In this document: one piece after another, positions 1 through 4,662 of the stretch
Layout: the number at the start of each line of letters is the position of its first letter
Numbering within the stretch: position 1 is the first letter of the stretch
Assembly: GCA_018609965.1 (NCBI GenBank)
Contig: JAHENP010000023.1
Location: 1 to 9,317, forward strand
DNA from: Haloferacaceae archaeon
GTDB lineage: Archaea; Halobacteriota; Halobacteria; Halobacteriales; Haloferacaceae
DNA length: 9,317 nucleotides
Direction of reading: 5' to 3'
Translations under genes and position numbers: made by a program
The notes under the pieces: model-generated
What the model was told of the DNA's origin: nothing
What the model saw: the letters and a program-made list of their open reading frames with translations, nothing else
Databases searched by the model: none

Positions 1-656
1 GCGTCGGCGTTCACCCACGACTCCGTCTCCGAGATCGGCGCGCGGAGGTGGGTGTCGGCCAGCTTCTGGCGCGCGACGTTGCCCATCAGCTCCTCGCGGT
101 CGGCGCGCAACACGACGTAGCCGTCCTCGTGGGTGTCGAGGACGAACTGGTTGGCGCGTTTCCACTGCTGTCCGATCCACGACTCCAGCTCCGACACCCG
201 TCGCGGGAGCACCGAGCGCACCCGATCCAAGAGCGCGTCGAGTTCCTCGAACGGCGCTGCCCAGATGTCCTCCGGGCGGATCTCGTAGAGGTAGCCTCGT
301 GTGCCGGGCTCCGTCCGCGTGGAGTCGACGAGGTGGGCGAACTGCGCCAGCGACGCGCGGGTGTACTGTGTCGGTCGGTCGGCGACGACCTCCCGACGGT
401 CGGGAAACACCACGAGCCGTTCACGCTCCGCCAACTCACCCCAGGAGGTCGGATAGTACGCCGGCCGGTCGCCGCCGGGCGTGACCCGCTCGGCGTCGCC
501 CGCGTCGACGAGCGCTTCGAGCCCCTCGGCGGCGGCTGCCTGTGAGCGTGTCGTGTGTCGCGCGACGGTCGTCGCCGTCACCACCGGGCTGCCGGCGGCC
601 TCGACGGCGTCGTACAGCGTGTCGAGAGAGAGCCGCGGGTCGTCGTCGTCGGTCAT
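1..656 (-). CDS. Probable N-terminal part of a Rad25/XPB-type helicase (partial)
   Basis: Reading from ATG at 656-654, the frame stays open to the left edge (218 codons), so the C-terminal part lies outside the window. The start reads MTDDDDPRLSLDTLYDAVEA. Residues 10-60 look like a winged-helix fold (a helix, then TATTVARHTTRSQAAAAEGL). Then come ERLVVFPDRREVVADRPTQYT, a helical stretch, and THEDGYVVLRADREELMGNV followed by LRAPISETESWV. This arrangement resembles, from memory, the region preceding the ATPase core in haloarchaeal Rad25 (XPB-like) helicases, which are superfamily 2 helicases linked to DNA repair or transcription. The Walker and helicase motifs that would prove it are outside the window. 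The start is supported by an AT-rich TATA-like element 23-29 bases upstream. Alternative: an unrelated winged-helix protein. Confidence 0.6.
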   Translation of the reverse strand, partial: MTDDDDPRLSLDTLYDAVEAAGSPVVTATTVARHTTRSQAAAAEGLEALVDAGDAERVTPGGDRPAYYPTSWGELAERERLVVFPDRREVVADRPTQYTRASLAQFAHLVDSTRTEPGTRGYLYEIRPEDIWAAPFEELDALLDRVRSVLPRRVSELESWIGQQWKRANQFVLDTHEDGYVVLRADREELMGNVARQKLADTHLRAPISETESWVNAD

Positions 657-678
657 GTACGTGGTTGGGCGTCGCGGG

Positions 679-685
679 GTAAATG
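679..685 (-). promoter_or_regulatory. TATA-like element for the leftmost minus-strand gene
   Basis: On the minus strand CATTTAC lies 23-29 bases before the ATG at 656, in an otherwise GC-rich stretch. This is the spacing of a TATA box on a leaderless haloarchaeal transcript. Confidence 0.4.
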
Positions 686-756
686 GGGTGTGTTCGGCGC
701 GTGAGGGCGTTCTCGATGCTCGTCGGAGAGTCGGCGGGACATCTGCGACAACGCGA

Positions 757-783
757 CGGCGGAGTCGGATCGTCCGACCGCCG
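757..783. repeat. Bulged inverted repeat upstream of the PIN toxin-antitoxin promoter
   Basis: GTCGGA (764-769) and TCCGAC (773-778) are perfect inverted arms around a TCG loop. The pairing continues as CGGCG (757-761) with CGCCG (779-783) after a two-base bulge. It ends just before the TATA-like element of the 822 operon, which is where an operator or the end of a divergent leader could lie. Its function is inferred from position only. Confidence 0.4.
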
Positions 784-788
784 AAGCG

Positions 789-797
789 TTTGTATAG
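789..797 (+). promoter_or_regulatory. TATA-like element for the UPF0175/DUF3368 operon
   Basis: TTTGTATAG lies 25-33 bases before the ATG at 822, the right distance for a leaderless transcript. A short inverted repeat, AACA-aac-TGTT (805-815), lies between the TATA element and the start codon and could be an operator half-site pair. That last point is inference. Confidence 0.5.
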
Positions 798-821
798 ACT
801 CTGTAACAAACTGTTGGCAGC

Positions 822-1112
822 ATGGGAACCGTCTCGACACGTCTTCCGGACGAGATCGAATCCGAACTAGAGGCGTATCTCGACGCGGAACAACTCGACC
901 GGAGCACAGCCGTCCAGCGCCTCCTCGCAGACGGACTGGAGCAGTGGCGAGAAGAGCAGGCACTCGAACGGCTCGATGCGGGTGAGGTCAGTTTCACACG
1001 CGCGGCGGAGATTGCCGACCTGTCTCCGTGGGAGTTCGCACGTCTCGCGAAGAAACGGGACGTAACGTGGGTCGGCGGCGACCACCTCGACGACGACTTG
1101 GACGCGCTGTGA
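822..1112 (+). CDS. UPF0175-type antitoxin with ribbon-helix-helix N-terminus
   Basis: This 96-residue protein has a ribbon-helix-helix DNA-binding part at about residues 1-42 (VSTRLPDEIESELEAYLDAE, then a helix with STAVQRLLADGLEQW). A UPF0175 signature follows at residues 47-84 (ALERLDAGEVSFTRAAEIA, then LSPWEFARLAKKRDVTW). UPF0175 proteins commonly precede DUF3368 PIN proteins and are taken as VapB-like antitoxins. The next gene here is exactly such a PIN protein, and its ATG begins one base after this stop codon, so translation is probably coupled. The expected job is to neutralise the toxin and repress the shared promoter. An inverted repeat upstream (757-783) and another over the transcription start (805-815) are candidate operators. 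The start is supported by the leaderless promoter spacing. Confidence 0.85.
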   Translation: MGTVSTRLPDEIESELEAYLDAEQLDRSTAVQRLLADGLEQWREEQALERLDAGEVSFTRAAEIADLSPWEFARLAKKRDVTWVGGDHLDDDLDAL

Positions 1113-1113
1113 G

Positions 1114-1635
1114 ATGTACGTGCTCGACGCAACTCCGTTGATATATCTCGGGAAAGCACAGCAGGTCGACCTTCTCGACGGAGTTCCGCGGCGGTGTGTT
1201 ATTCCTGAGCCGATCTATGACGAAGTGGTCGTGGCGGGACGAGAGGCGGGCTACCCGGACGCGAGACGGGTTGAGCGGGTGGTTGAGGATGGGACACTAT
1301 CGACTGTCTCGGTAGACGAGACACCAGTGTACGAACGACTCTGTGAGCATCAACGCCTGAGTGACGCCGACGCGGCGGTACTCGCGGTTGCTGCCGCCGC
1401 GGACGCGACTGCCGTGATGGACGAACAGTACGGTCGGGATGCCGCGAGTGCTGAAGGGGTTGCGACACGAGGGACCGCGTACCTTGTCTTGTCGGCGCAG
1501 AAGTGTGGCGTGATCGACGAGCGAGAGGCACGCGAGACGATTGACACGATGATCGACGCTGGCTGGTACTGTGCGCCCGACTTGTACGCCAAGGTGTGTC
1601 AGAAGATGGAAGAACTCGCCGACGAGTCGGATTGA
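1114..1635 (+). CDS. PIN-domain toxin, DUF3368 family (VapC-like ribonuclease)
   Basis: This 173-residue protein reads MYVLDATPLIYLGKAQQVDL at the start, the classic PIN-domain opening with the first metal-binding Asp at residue 5. Other candidate acids are E37 (PIYDEVV), D86 in LSDADAAVLAVA, and D103 in VMDEQYGRDA. That set is what a Mg-dependent PIN ribonuclease needs, so the enzyme appears intact. Residues 119-150 (GTAYLVLSAQKCGVIDEREA and following) match the usual DUF3368 C-terminus, where the protein is also near full length for the family. PIN toxins generally act by cutting RNA; the target here cannot be read from sequence. The gene sits one base after its antitoxin. Codons such as TTG ATA TAT near 1138 are AT-richer than in the flanking core genes, which suits an accessory gene. 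Confidence 0.85.
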   Translation: MYVLDATPLIYLGKAQQVDLLDGVPRRCVIPEPIYDEVVVAGREAGYPDARRVERVVEDGTLSTVSVDETPVYERLCEHQRLSDADAAVLAVAAAADATAVMDEQYGRDAASAEGVATRGTAYLVLSAQKCGVIDEREARETIDTMIDAGWYCAPDLYAKVCQKMEELADESD

Positions 1636-1682
1636 ACACCTGGTCGTCGGGCGCGCTTCACCGCGGCACTGGGGGTCGAGAG

Positions 1683-1690
1683 TTTGATAG
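1683..1690 (+). promoter_or_regulatory. TATA-like element for hicBA
   Basis: TTTGATAG lies 56-63 bases upstream of the hicB GTG start. This predicts a transcript with a leader of about 30 bases rather than a leaderless one. It is the only AT-rich TATA-like string in the 110-base gap after the PIN toxin gene. Confidence 0.35.
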
Positions 1691-1702
1691 AAACGGCACT
1701 AC

Positions 1703-1735
1703 GCTCAGGCCGAAAGTTCACGTATCAACCTGAGC
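1703..1735. repeat. Inverted repeat at the hicBA promoter, candidate operator
   Basis: GCTCAGG (1703-1709) and CCTGAGC (1729-1735) are perfect inverted arms with a 19-base spacer. The arm centres are 26 bases apart. They straddle the expected transcription start and stop ten bases before hicB. HicB antitoxins often bind such paired sites to repress their own operon; binding here is inferred from position. Confidence 0.45.
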
Positions 1736-1745
1736 TATCTCACCC

Positions 1746-2015
1746 GTGACCAGTTCGACCCGCGACACGGACGCTCGGGAAGACGAAATTCGACTCTGGC
1801 GTGAAGGGGACGGCTGGGTCGTCAGAGATGTCGAGACCGGTGTGACAACACAGGGAGACTCACGTCGGGCCGCACTGGAGAATCTCGACGAGGCCGTCGC
1901 GCTCCACCGCGGAGAGCGCGGACGCCCGCCGACGGACGAGGAACTCAGAGCGGCCGGAATCGACCCGGTCGACAACACGACTGGCGAGACGGAGCCGCCG
2001 GATGTGTTGGAGTAG
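1746..2015 (+). CDS. hicB: HicB family antitoxin
   Basis: This 89-residue protein shows the HicB core: EIRLWREGDGWVVRDVETGV (residues 14-33), TQGDSRRAALENLDEAVALH (35-54), then RGRPPTDEELRAAGIDP (58-74). HicB is a partial RNase H-like fold that blocks the HicA toxin. The start is GTG at 1746, the only possible start after the in-frame stop at 1731-1733. Its stop codon directly abuts the hicA ATG with no spacer. This antitoxin-first order is common in archaeal hicBA pairs. No separate DNA-binding tail is evident after residue 75, only an acidic end, so how it binds DNA is unclear. Confidence 0.9.
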   Translation: MTSSTRDTDAREDEIRLWREGDGWVVRDVETGVTTQGDSRRAALENLDEAVALHRGERGRPPTDEELRAAGIDPVDNTTGETEPPDVLE

Positions 2016-2267
2016 ATGAGCCGGCGGACGTTCTCCGGGACGGAGGTGGTGAGGGTACTCATCAACGTCGGTGGGTTCGAGTGGCGTCGGACGGTCGGTG
2101 ACCACGCACAACTGTACTACACGCATCCGACGAACGACGACGACAGACGGCAGGTGACAGTTCCACTCCACGACGAACTCCGAGTGGGAACACTCCACGA
2201 CATTGCCGACAGTGCTGGTGCACAGGAGTTCGAAGCGTTCTGTGAGTGGATCGACGAGAACAGTTGA
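2016..2267 (+). CDS. hicA: HicA family toxin (mRNA interferase)
   Basis: This 83-residue protein has the HicA layout. A first helix (TFSGTEVVRVLINVGGFEW, residues 5-23) is followed by a beta hairpin, RRTVGDHAQLYYTHP, with the expected catalytic His at residue 30. The typical C-terminal signature then follows: VTVPLHDELRVGTLHDIADS (47-66). HicA is a double-stranded-RNA-binding-like fold that cleaves mRNA. The length is normal and the catalytic His is present, so the toxin looks intact. It starts immediately after the hicB stop codon and converges on the TnpB-like gene, with only 23 bases between their stop codons. Confidence 0.88.
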   Translation: MSRRTFSGTEVVRVLINVGGFEWRRTVGDHAQLYYTHPTNDDDRRQVTVPLHDELRVGTLHDIADSAGAQEFEAFCEWIDENS

Positions 2268-2290
2268 GGGTAGAGCCGACGCTGTGGTGA

Positions 2291-3001
2291 CTACCGACGC
2301 ACCTGTCGCGCGAGACTCACCGCCGCGCTCAGCGGACGCGTCACCCGACTCACCGGACAGTCGTCGTTGCGACACACCAACACGCCGTCGTCGTGGATCG
2401 CGCCCCACGCGCCGCAGTCGTGACACTGCCGGCTCGTCGAGCCGGGGTCGACGCGCACCACGGGCACGCCAGCCTCACGAGCTTTCTCGGTGACCGCCTG
2501 CCACAGTGCCGCGGGGAGCCACGCGTCCGGATCACTCTCGCTCCGCCGCGGCCACAGCGACCCCGGTCGGAGATACCGGTTCGCGAGCACGAGCCGCGGC
2601 GTGTCGAACCGCTGGGCGTGTTGAACCGTCCGCGCCGCGGCGCTGTACACCTGCGGGCGGAGTTGGTGGTACATCGCGACGAACAGCTCCGTCTCGCTGC
2701 GCGTGGTGTCGAACTCGGCAGCCTGCAACGCCTGTGTCGCCTCCGCGAGAATCCCCCGCCGCTCGTGGAGATGTGCGCCGTCGATCACCAACCCCGTGGC
2801 GATGTCGCCGTCCGCGGGCGCGGCCGCGACCAGGGTGTCGACACCGACGCGGACGCCGATGTCGGTCGACTCCGCCGCGGGTGGGTCGTCTGGGGCGGTC
2901 GCGTCACCTGCGTCTGCCGTGTCGTCTGGCGTAGCCGCGTCGCCTGCGTCTGCTGCGTCGCCTGCGCCTGCTGCGTCGTCACGCTCGGTCGGGCGGCTCA
3001 T
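2291..3001 (-). CDS. Truncated, apparently nuclease-dead TnpB-like zinc-ribbon protein
   Basis: This 236-residue protein starts at ATG 3001-2999, with a Shine-Dalgarno-like GGAGGTGG at 3013-3006. Residues 8-46 are an Ala/Asp/Gly/Pro-rich tail encoded by repetitive DNA. The rest matches the C-terminal half of TnpB from IS200/IS605 elements. A RuvC-I-like strand, IGVRVGVDTLVAAA, starts at 48; a RuvC-II-like strand, TPRLVLANRYL, at 134; then VPVVRVDPGSTSRQCHDCG with a four-Cys ribbon (C193, C196, C210, C215) and a RuvC-III-like RVTRPLSAAVSLA. Active TnpB has Asp, Glu and Asp in these three motifs. Here they are read as R51, A140 and about P223, so cleavage is unlikely. The usual N-terminal wedge/REC region of TnpB is absent. 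An intact frame over 236 codons argues against simple decay. Alternatives: an IS remnant still translated, or a family with its own unknown role. Confidence 0.7.
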   Translation of the reverse strand: MSRPTERDDAAGAGDAADAGDAATPDDTADAGDATAPDDPPAAESTDIGVRVGVDTLVAAAPADGDIATGLVIDGAHLHERRGILAEATQALQAAEFDTTRSETELFVAMYHQLRPQVYSAAARTVQHAQRFDTPRLVLANRYLRPGSLWPRRSESDPDAWLPAALWQAVTEKAREAGVPVVRVDPGSTSRQCHDCGAWGAIHDDGVLVCRNDDCPVSRVTRPLSAAVSLARQVRR

Positions 3002-3005
3002 CAAG

Positions 3006-3013
3006 CCACCTCC
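3006..3013 (-). promoter_or_regulatory. Ribosome binding site of the TnpB-like gene
   Basis: GGAGGTGG on the minus strand ends four bases before the ATG at 3001. It decides for this ATG over the TTG codon directly in front of it. The gene is therefore probably leadered, unlike most genes in this window. Confidence 0.55.
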
Positions 3014-3069
3014 GAGGAAATCGCGAGTCGTTCGGCTGTCGGTACCGCGAGCGTGGCGGAAACTTGAAT

Positions 3070-3260
3070 ACCGCCGACTGGTTGGTCGAGCATGCTTCGT
3101 GTCCTGCGAAGCACGGTCGGGCGTGTGCTAGCACGCCCGGCCATTTTCTGGCCGCGTCCCGCGCTTCGTGGCGACAACTACCGCAGTCTAGCTACTTCAA
3201 TCTTTACACCACGGAGCGGTGTGATGGTCACCGCACAGCAGTGAGTCTGTGGTGTTGATC
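3070..3260. other. Gene-free hairpin-rich segment, possible IS end or structured RNA
   Basis: The 322-base gap 3002-3323 holds no convincing gene. Within it are at least four hairpins: TGCTTCG/CGAAGCA (3093-3113), CGGGCGTG/CACGCCCG (3118-3139), CGGCCA/TGGCCG (3138-3154), and GCGGTG/CACCGC (3216-3234). GCTTCGTG occurs twice (3094 and 3163). Base use is more AT-rich than in nearby genes around 3180-3210. The position beside a TnpB-like gene suggests an old IS200/IS605 end, since those elements have terminal hairpins recognised by the Y1 transposase. It could also be a small RNA. The remainder, 3261-3323, shows nothing clear. Confidence 0.4.
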
Positions 3261-3323
3261 TCTCGCAGGAAGCAACTAGAAGCTATCCGGAGGAGGGCAC
3301 TCATGCGGTCTGTGGGTGAGAAG

Positions 3324-3575
3324 CTACCAGTCACGGTCGTAGACGTTCCGACGGTGACCGACAGTCAGAACGTACACTGTATCCTCTTCGCGTTCCCAGT
3401 CAGCGATAATACGATAGTCTCCGACCCGACACTTGTACACGTCCTCTCCGGAGAGCCGAGTCAAATCACGGTCGGGCTCCAGTTCACGGAGGGCATCTTT
3501 TACTCGCTCGCGTTGATCCTTGTCGAAACCAGATAGCCGATCACGTGCTCGCTCGGAGAGCAGTATCTCAGTCAT
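3324..3575 (-). CDS. RelE/ParE family toxin
   Basis: This 83-residue protein reads like a haloarchaeal RelE: ILLSERARDRLSGFDKDQRE at the N-terminus, a helical middle, RLSGEDVYKCRVGDYRIIAD at residues 40-59, and VYVLTVGHRRNVYDRDW at the C-terminus. The basic and aromatic residues typical of the RelE active surface are visible (R50, R55, H74, R75, R76, Y79, R81). RelE toxins cut mRNA on the ribosome, whereas ParE relatives block gyrase. The GHRR...VYDR ending favours the RelE side. The ATG overlaps the antitoxin stop codon by four bases (ATGA), so translation is coupled. The length is normal and nothing looks broken. Confidence 0.87.
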   Translation of the reverse strand: MTEILLSERARDRLSGFDKDQRERVKDALRELEPDRDLTRLSGEDVYKCRVGDYRIIADWEREEDTVYVLTVGHRRNVYDRDW

Positions 3576-3793
3576 TCGAGTTCGTCGAGTGAGACGACAT
3601 CACCGGCGTCGATCTGTTCACGGCTTACACGCACGTCTTCCCGTGCCTGTTCGGAGAGGCTCGGTGACGCCATCAGGTGGCGAAGCGCGTCGCGAACGAG
3701 TTCACCTTCGTCTAAGTAGTGCGGGTGCTCTTCCAGAAACGCCTGGAGATCGTCGCCCATCTCGTCCGGAATCTCGACGTTGAGTGTGCTCAC
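3572..3793 (-). CDS. Ribbon-helix-helix antitoxin of the RelE pair
   Basis: This 73-residue protein starts at GTG. Residues 1-43 form a ribbon-helix-helix: the strand STLNVEIPDEMGDDLQAFLE, then LDEGELVRDALRHLM. The C-terminal part (SEQAREDVRVSREQIDAGDV, then SLDELE) is the sort of acidic, flexible tail that wraps a RelE toxin. It would neutralise the downstream RelE and repress the promoter as a dimer. It is upstream of the toxin and overlaps it by four bases. An 8-base-period direct repeat (GGTACGA twice, 3797-3811) and two copies of CACAGTGG upstream are candidate operator sites. Confidence 0.83.
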   Translation of the reverse strand: MSTLNVEIPDEMGDDLQAFLEEHPHYLDEGELVRDALRHLMASPSLSEQAREDVRVSREQIDAGDVVSLDELE

Positions 3794-3845
3794 AGTGGTA
3801 CGACGGTACGAGGCTCGGCTCGTGAAAACCTTTCTCCCACAGTGG
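3790..3845. repeat. Direct repeats at the RHH-RelE promoter, candidate operator
   Basis: GGTACGA occurs at 3797-3803 and again at 3805-3811, a period of 8 bases. CACAGTGG occurs at 3791-3798 and 3838-3845; the second copy, with the base before it, is the odd palindrome CCAC-A-GTGG. These fall at and around the expected transcription start of the minus-strand operon. RHH repressors typically read short repeats spaced by about this distance. Binding is inferred. Confidence 0.4.
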
Positions 3846-3921
3846 AGTGACAGGTCGTCAGGCTCGGAGTGAGCCCCAGATTACACCGTACAAGAACTGT
3901 AGTATACTCACGACACTGGGA

Positions 3922-3947
3922 CCCTCGGCGTTCAGCGTCACCGAGGG
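3922..3947 (-). terminator. Possible terminator hairpin after the VapB-like gene
   Basis: CCCTCGG (3922-3928) pairs with CCGAGGG (3941-3947) around a 12-base loop. It begins three bases beyond the VapB-like stop codon on the minus strand. There is no T-tract after it, so termination is only a guess. Confidence 0.3.
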
Positions 3948-3950
3948 ACC

Positions 3951-4226
3951 TCACGAGTAGAGAATTTCGTCGATATCTGCCTCACTCGTCTCGACACCCG
4001 AGGCGAACATTCCGCTGTTGAACGCGTCGACTGTCTCCTCGGAGACGGATCGCGGCGTCTCGCGGGCGGAGTCGACGAGTTCCGTCTGGCCGTCTGCAGC
4101 GGCCCGAACGAGTTTCGCGAGAATCTCTCGTTCGGTCACCGCCGTTCCGGTCTCGCGTTCGATCTCTGTCTGGAGCTCTATGAGCAACGACCGTGTCTCG
4201 TCGTCGATATGTACTGTCGTAGTCAC
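3951..4226 (-). CDS. VapB-like antitoxin lacking an adjacent toxin
   Basis: Read from GTG at 4226-4224 the protein has 91 residues. TTTVHIDDETRSLLIELQTE, then RETGTAVTEREILAKLVRAA, forms a ribbon-helix-helix-type N-terminus. The end, SGVETSEADIDEILYS, resembles, from memory, the C-terminal tail of haloarchaeal VapB-like antitoxins that normally precede a PIN toxin. The chosen start is supported by a TATA-like element 24-31 bases upstream; a longer frame exists to 4355 but would run over this promoter. No PIN gene follows: after the stop there is a hairpin and 157 bases to the next gene, in the same direction. It may be an orphan whose toxin was lost, or may act on another VapC. Confidence 0.65.
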   Translation of the reverse strand: MTTTVHIDDETRSLLIELQTEIERETGTAVTEREILAKLVRAAADGQTELVDSARETPRSVSEETVDAFNSGMFASGVETSEADIDEILYS

Positions 4227-4249
4227 ATTCTGTAAACCGATATAGAGCG

Positions 4250-4257
4250 TATTAAGA
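4250..4257 (-). promoter_or_regulatory. TATA-like element for the VapB-like gene
   Basis: TCTTAATA on the minus strand lies 24-31 bases before the GTG at 4226. It supports a leaderless transcript and this start. It is part of a 127-base divergent promoter region shared with the AbrB-like gene. Confidence 0.5.
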
Positions 4258-4322
4258 TTGTTGTCGGGAAACGAGAGTCGTACTGTCGGGAGGTGGCCGA
4301 CGGACCAACCACCACGGGAGCG

Positions 4323-4331
4323 ACTGTACAC
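4323..4331 (+). promoter_or_regulatory. TATA-like element for the AbrB-like gene
   Basis: ACTGTACAC lies 23-31 bases before the ATG at 4354. It is enclosed by short inverted arms, GAGCG and CGCTC. This is a weak TATA match, but in the right place for a leaderless gene. Confidence 0.35.
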
Positions 4332-4353
4332 GCTCGGACGGAGACAGTCAAAC

Positions 4354-4617
4354 ATGCGTGGTCACGACGAACAACGAACGCGAGCTGAAACCGACGGCGT
4401 CGTGATGATTCCACACCGCATCCGCGAGGAGCTGAACGTCGAACAGGGAGACAAGATCAACTGGACAGTCAAGAGAGACAGCAAACACTCCGCAGCGGTC
4501 GTCAATCAGCGGTACGGGGCGTTCGAGGACTCCGAGCCGGCAGAGAGGAACCGCGCGGTCGATAGCCCCGAGGACGGCGAGACGCACGACGACGAGCGAG
4601 TCCACGACGGCGGCTGA
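4354..4617 (+). CDS. AbrB/MazE-like (SpoVT-AbrB) DNA-binding protein, no adjacent toxin
   Basis: This 87-residue protein has a swapped-hairpin AbrB core at about residues 11-42 (AETDGVVMIPHRIREELNVE, then QGDKINWTVKRD). RYGAFEDSEP (53-62) follows, a stretch that I recall from haloarchaeal AbrB-type antitoxins paired with PIN toxins. The last 25 residues are an acidic, low-complexity tail that shows nothing recognisable. A toxin gene would be expected next, but the following gene (4663) shows no PIN motif. So this is either an orphan antitoxin or a stand-alone regulator. It is divergent from the VapB-like gene. A short imperfect direct repeat (GAGTCCACG at 4598 and 4616) spans its stop codon, perhaps marking where a toxin gene was lost. 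Confidence 0.65.
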   Translation: MRGHDEQRTRAETDGVVMIPHRIREELNVEQGDKINWTVKRDSKHSAAVVNQRYGAFEDSEPAERNRAVDSPEDGETHDDERVHDGG

Positions 4618-4662
4618 GTCCACGGCGGAACCCACAAGCCCACGCCCGTCGTACCTAGAGGT

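Noticed and set aside
436..963. Minus-strand open frame of 175 codons near the left end
   Set aside because: It covers the divergent promoter region and overlaps both supported genes with an Arg-rich, non-halophilic composition.
2268..2290. Omega-RNA at the 3' end of the TnpB-like gene
   Set aside because: Only 23 bases separate its stop codon from hicA, and no stem or guide-like stretch is visible.
3093..3154. tRNA or CRISPR repeats in the hairpin region
   Set aside because: There is no T-loop consensus, no cloverleaf, and no regularly spaced repeat.
3064..3258. Plus-strand open frame of 64 codons in the hairpin-rich gap
   Set aside because: It starts with TTG, has no acidic bias, is rich in Cys, Ser and Trp, and runs through the hairpins. 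It looks non-coding.
4227..4355. Longer start for the VapB-like gene
   Set aside because: The extension would cover the divergent promoter, and a TATA-like element fits the GTG at 4226.
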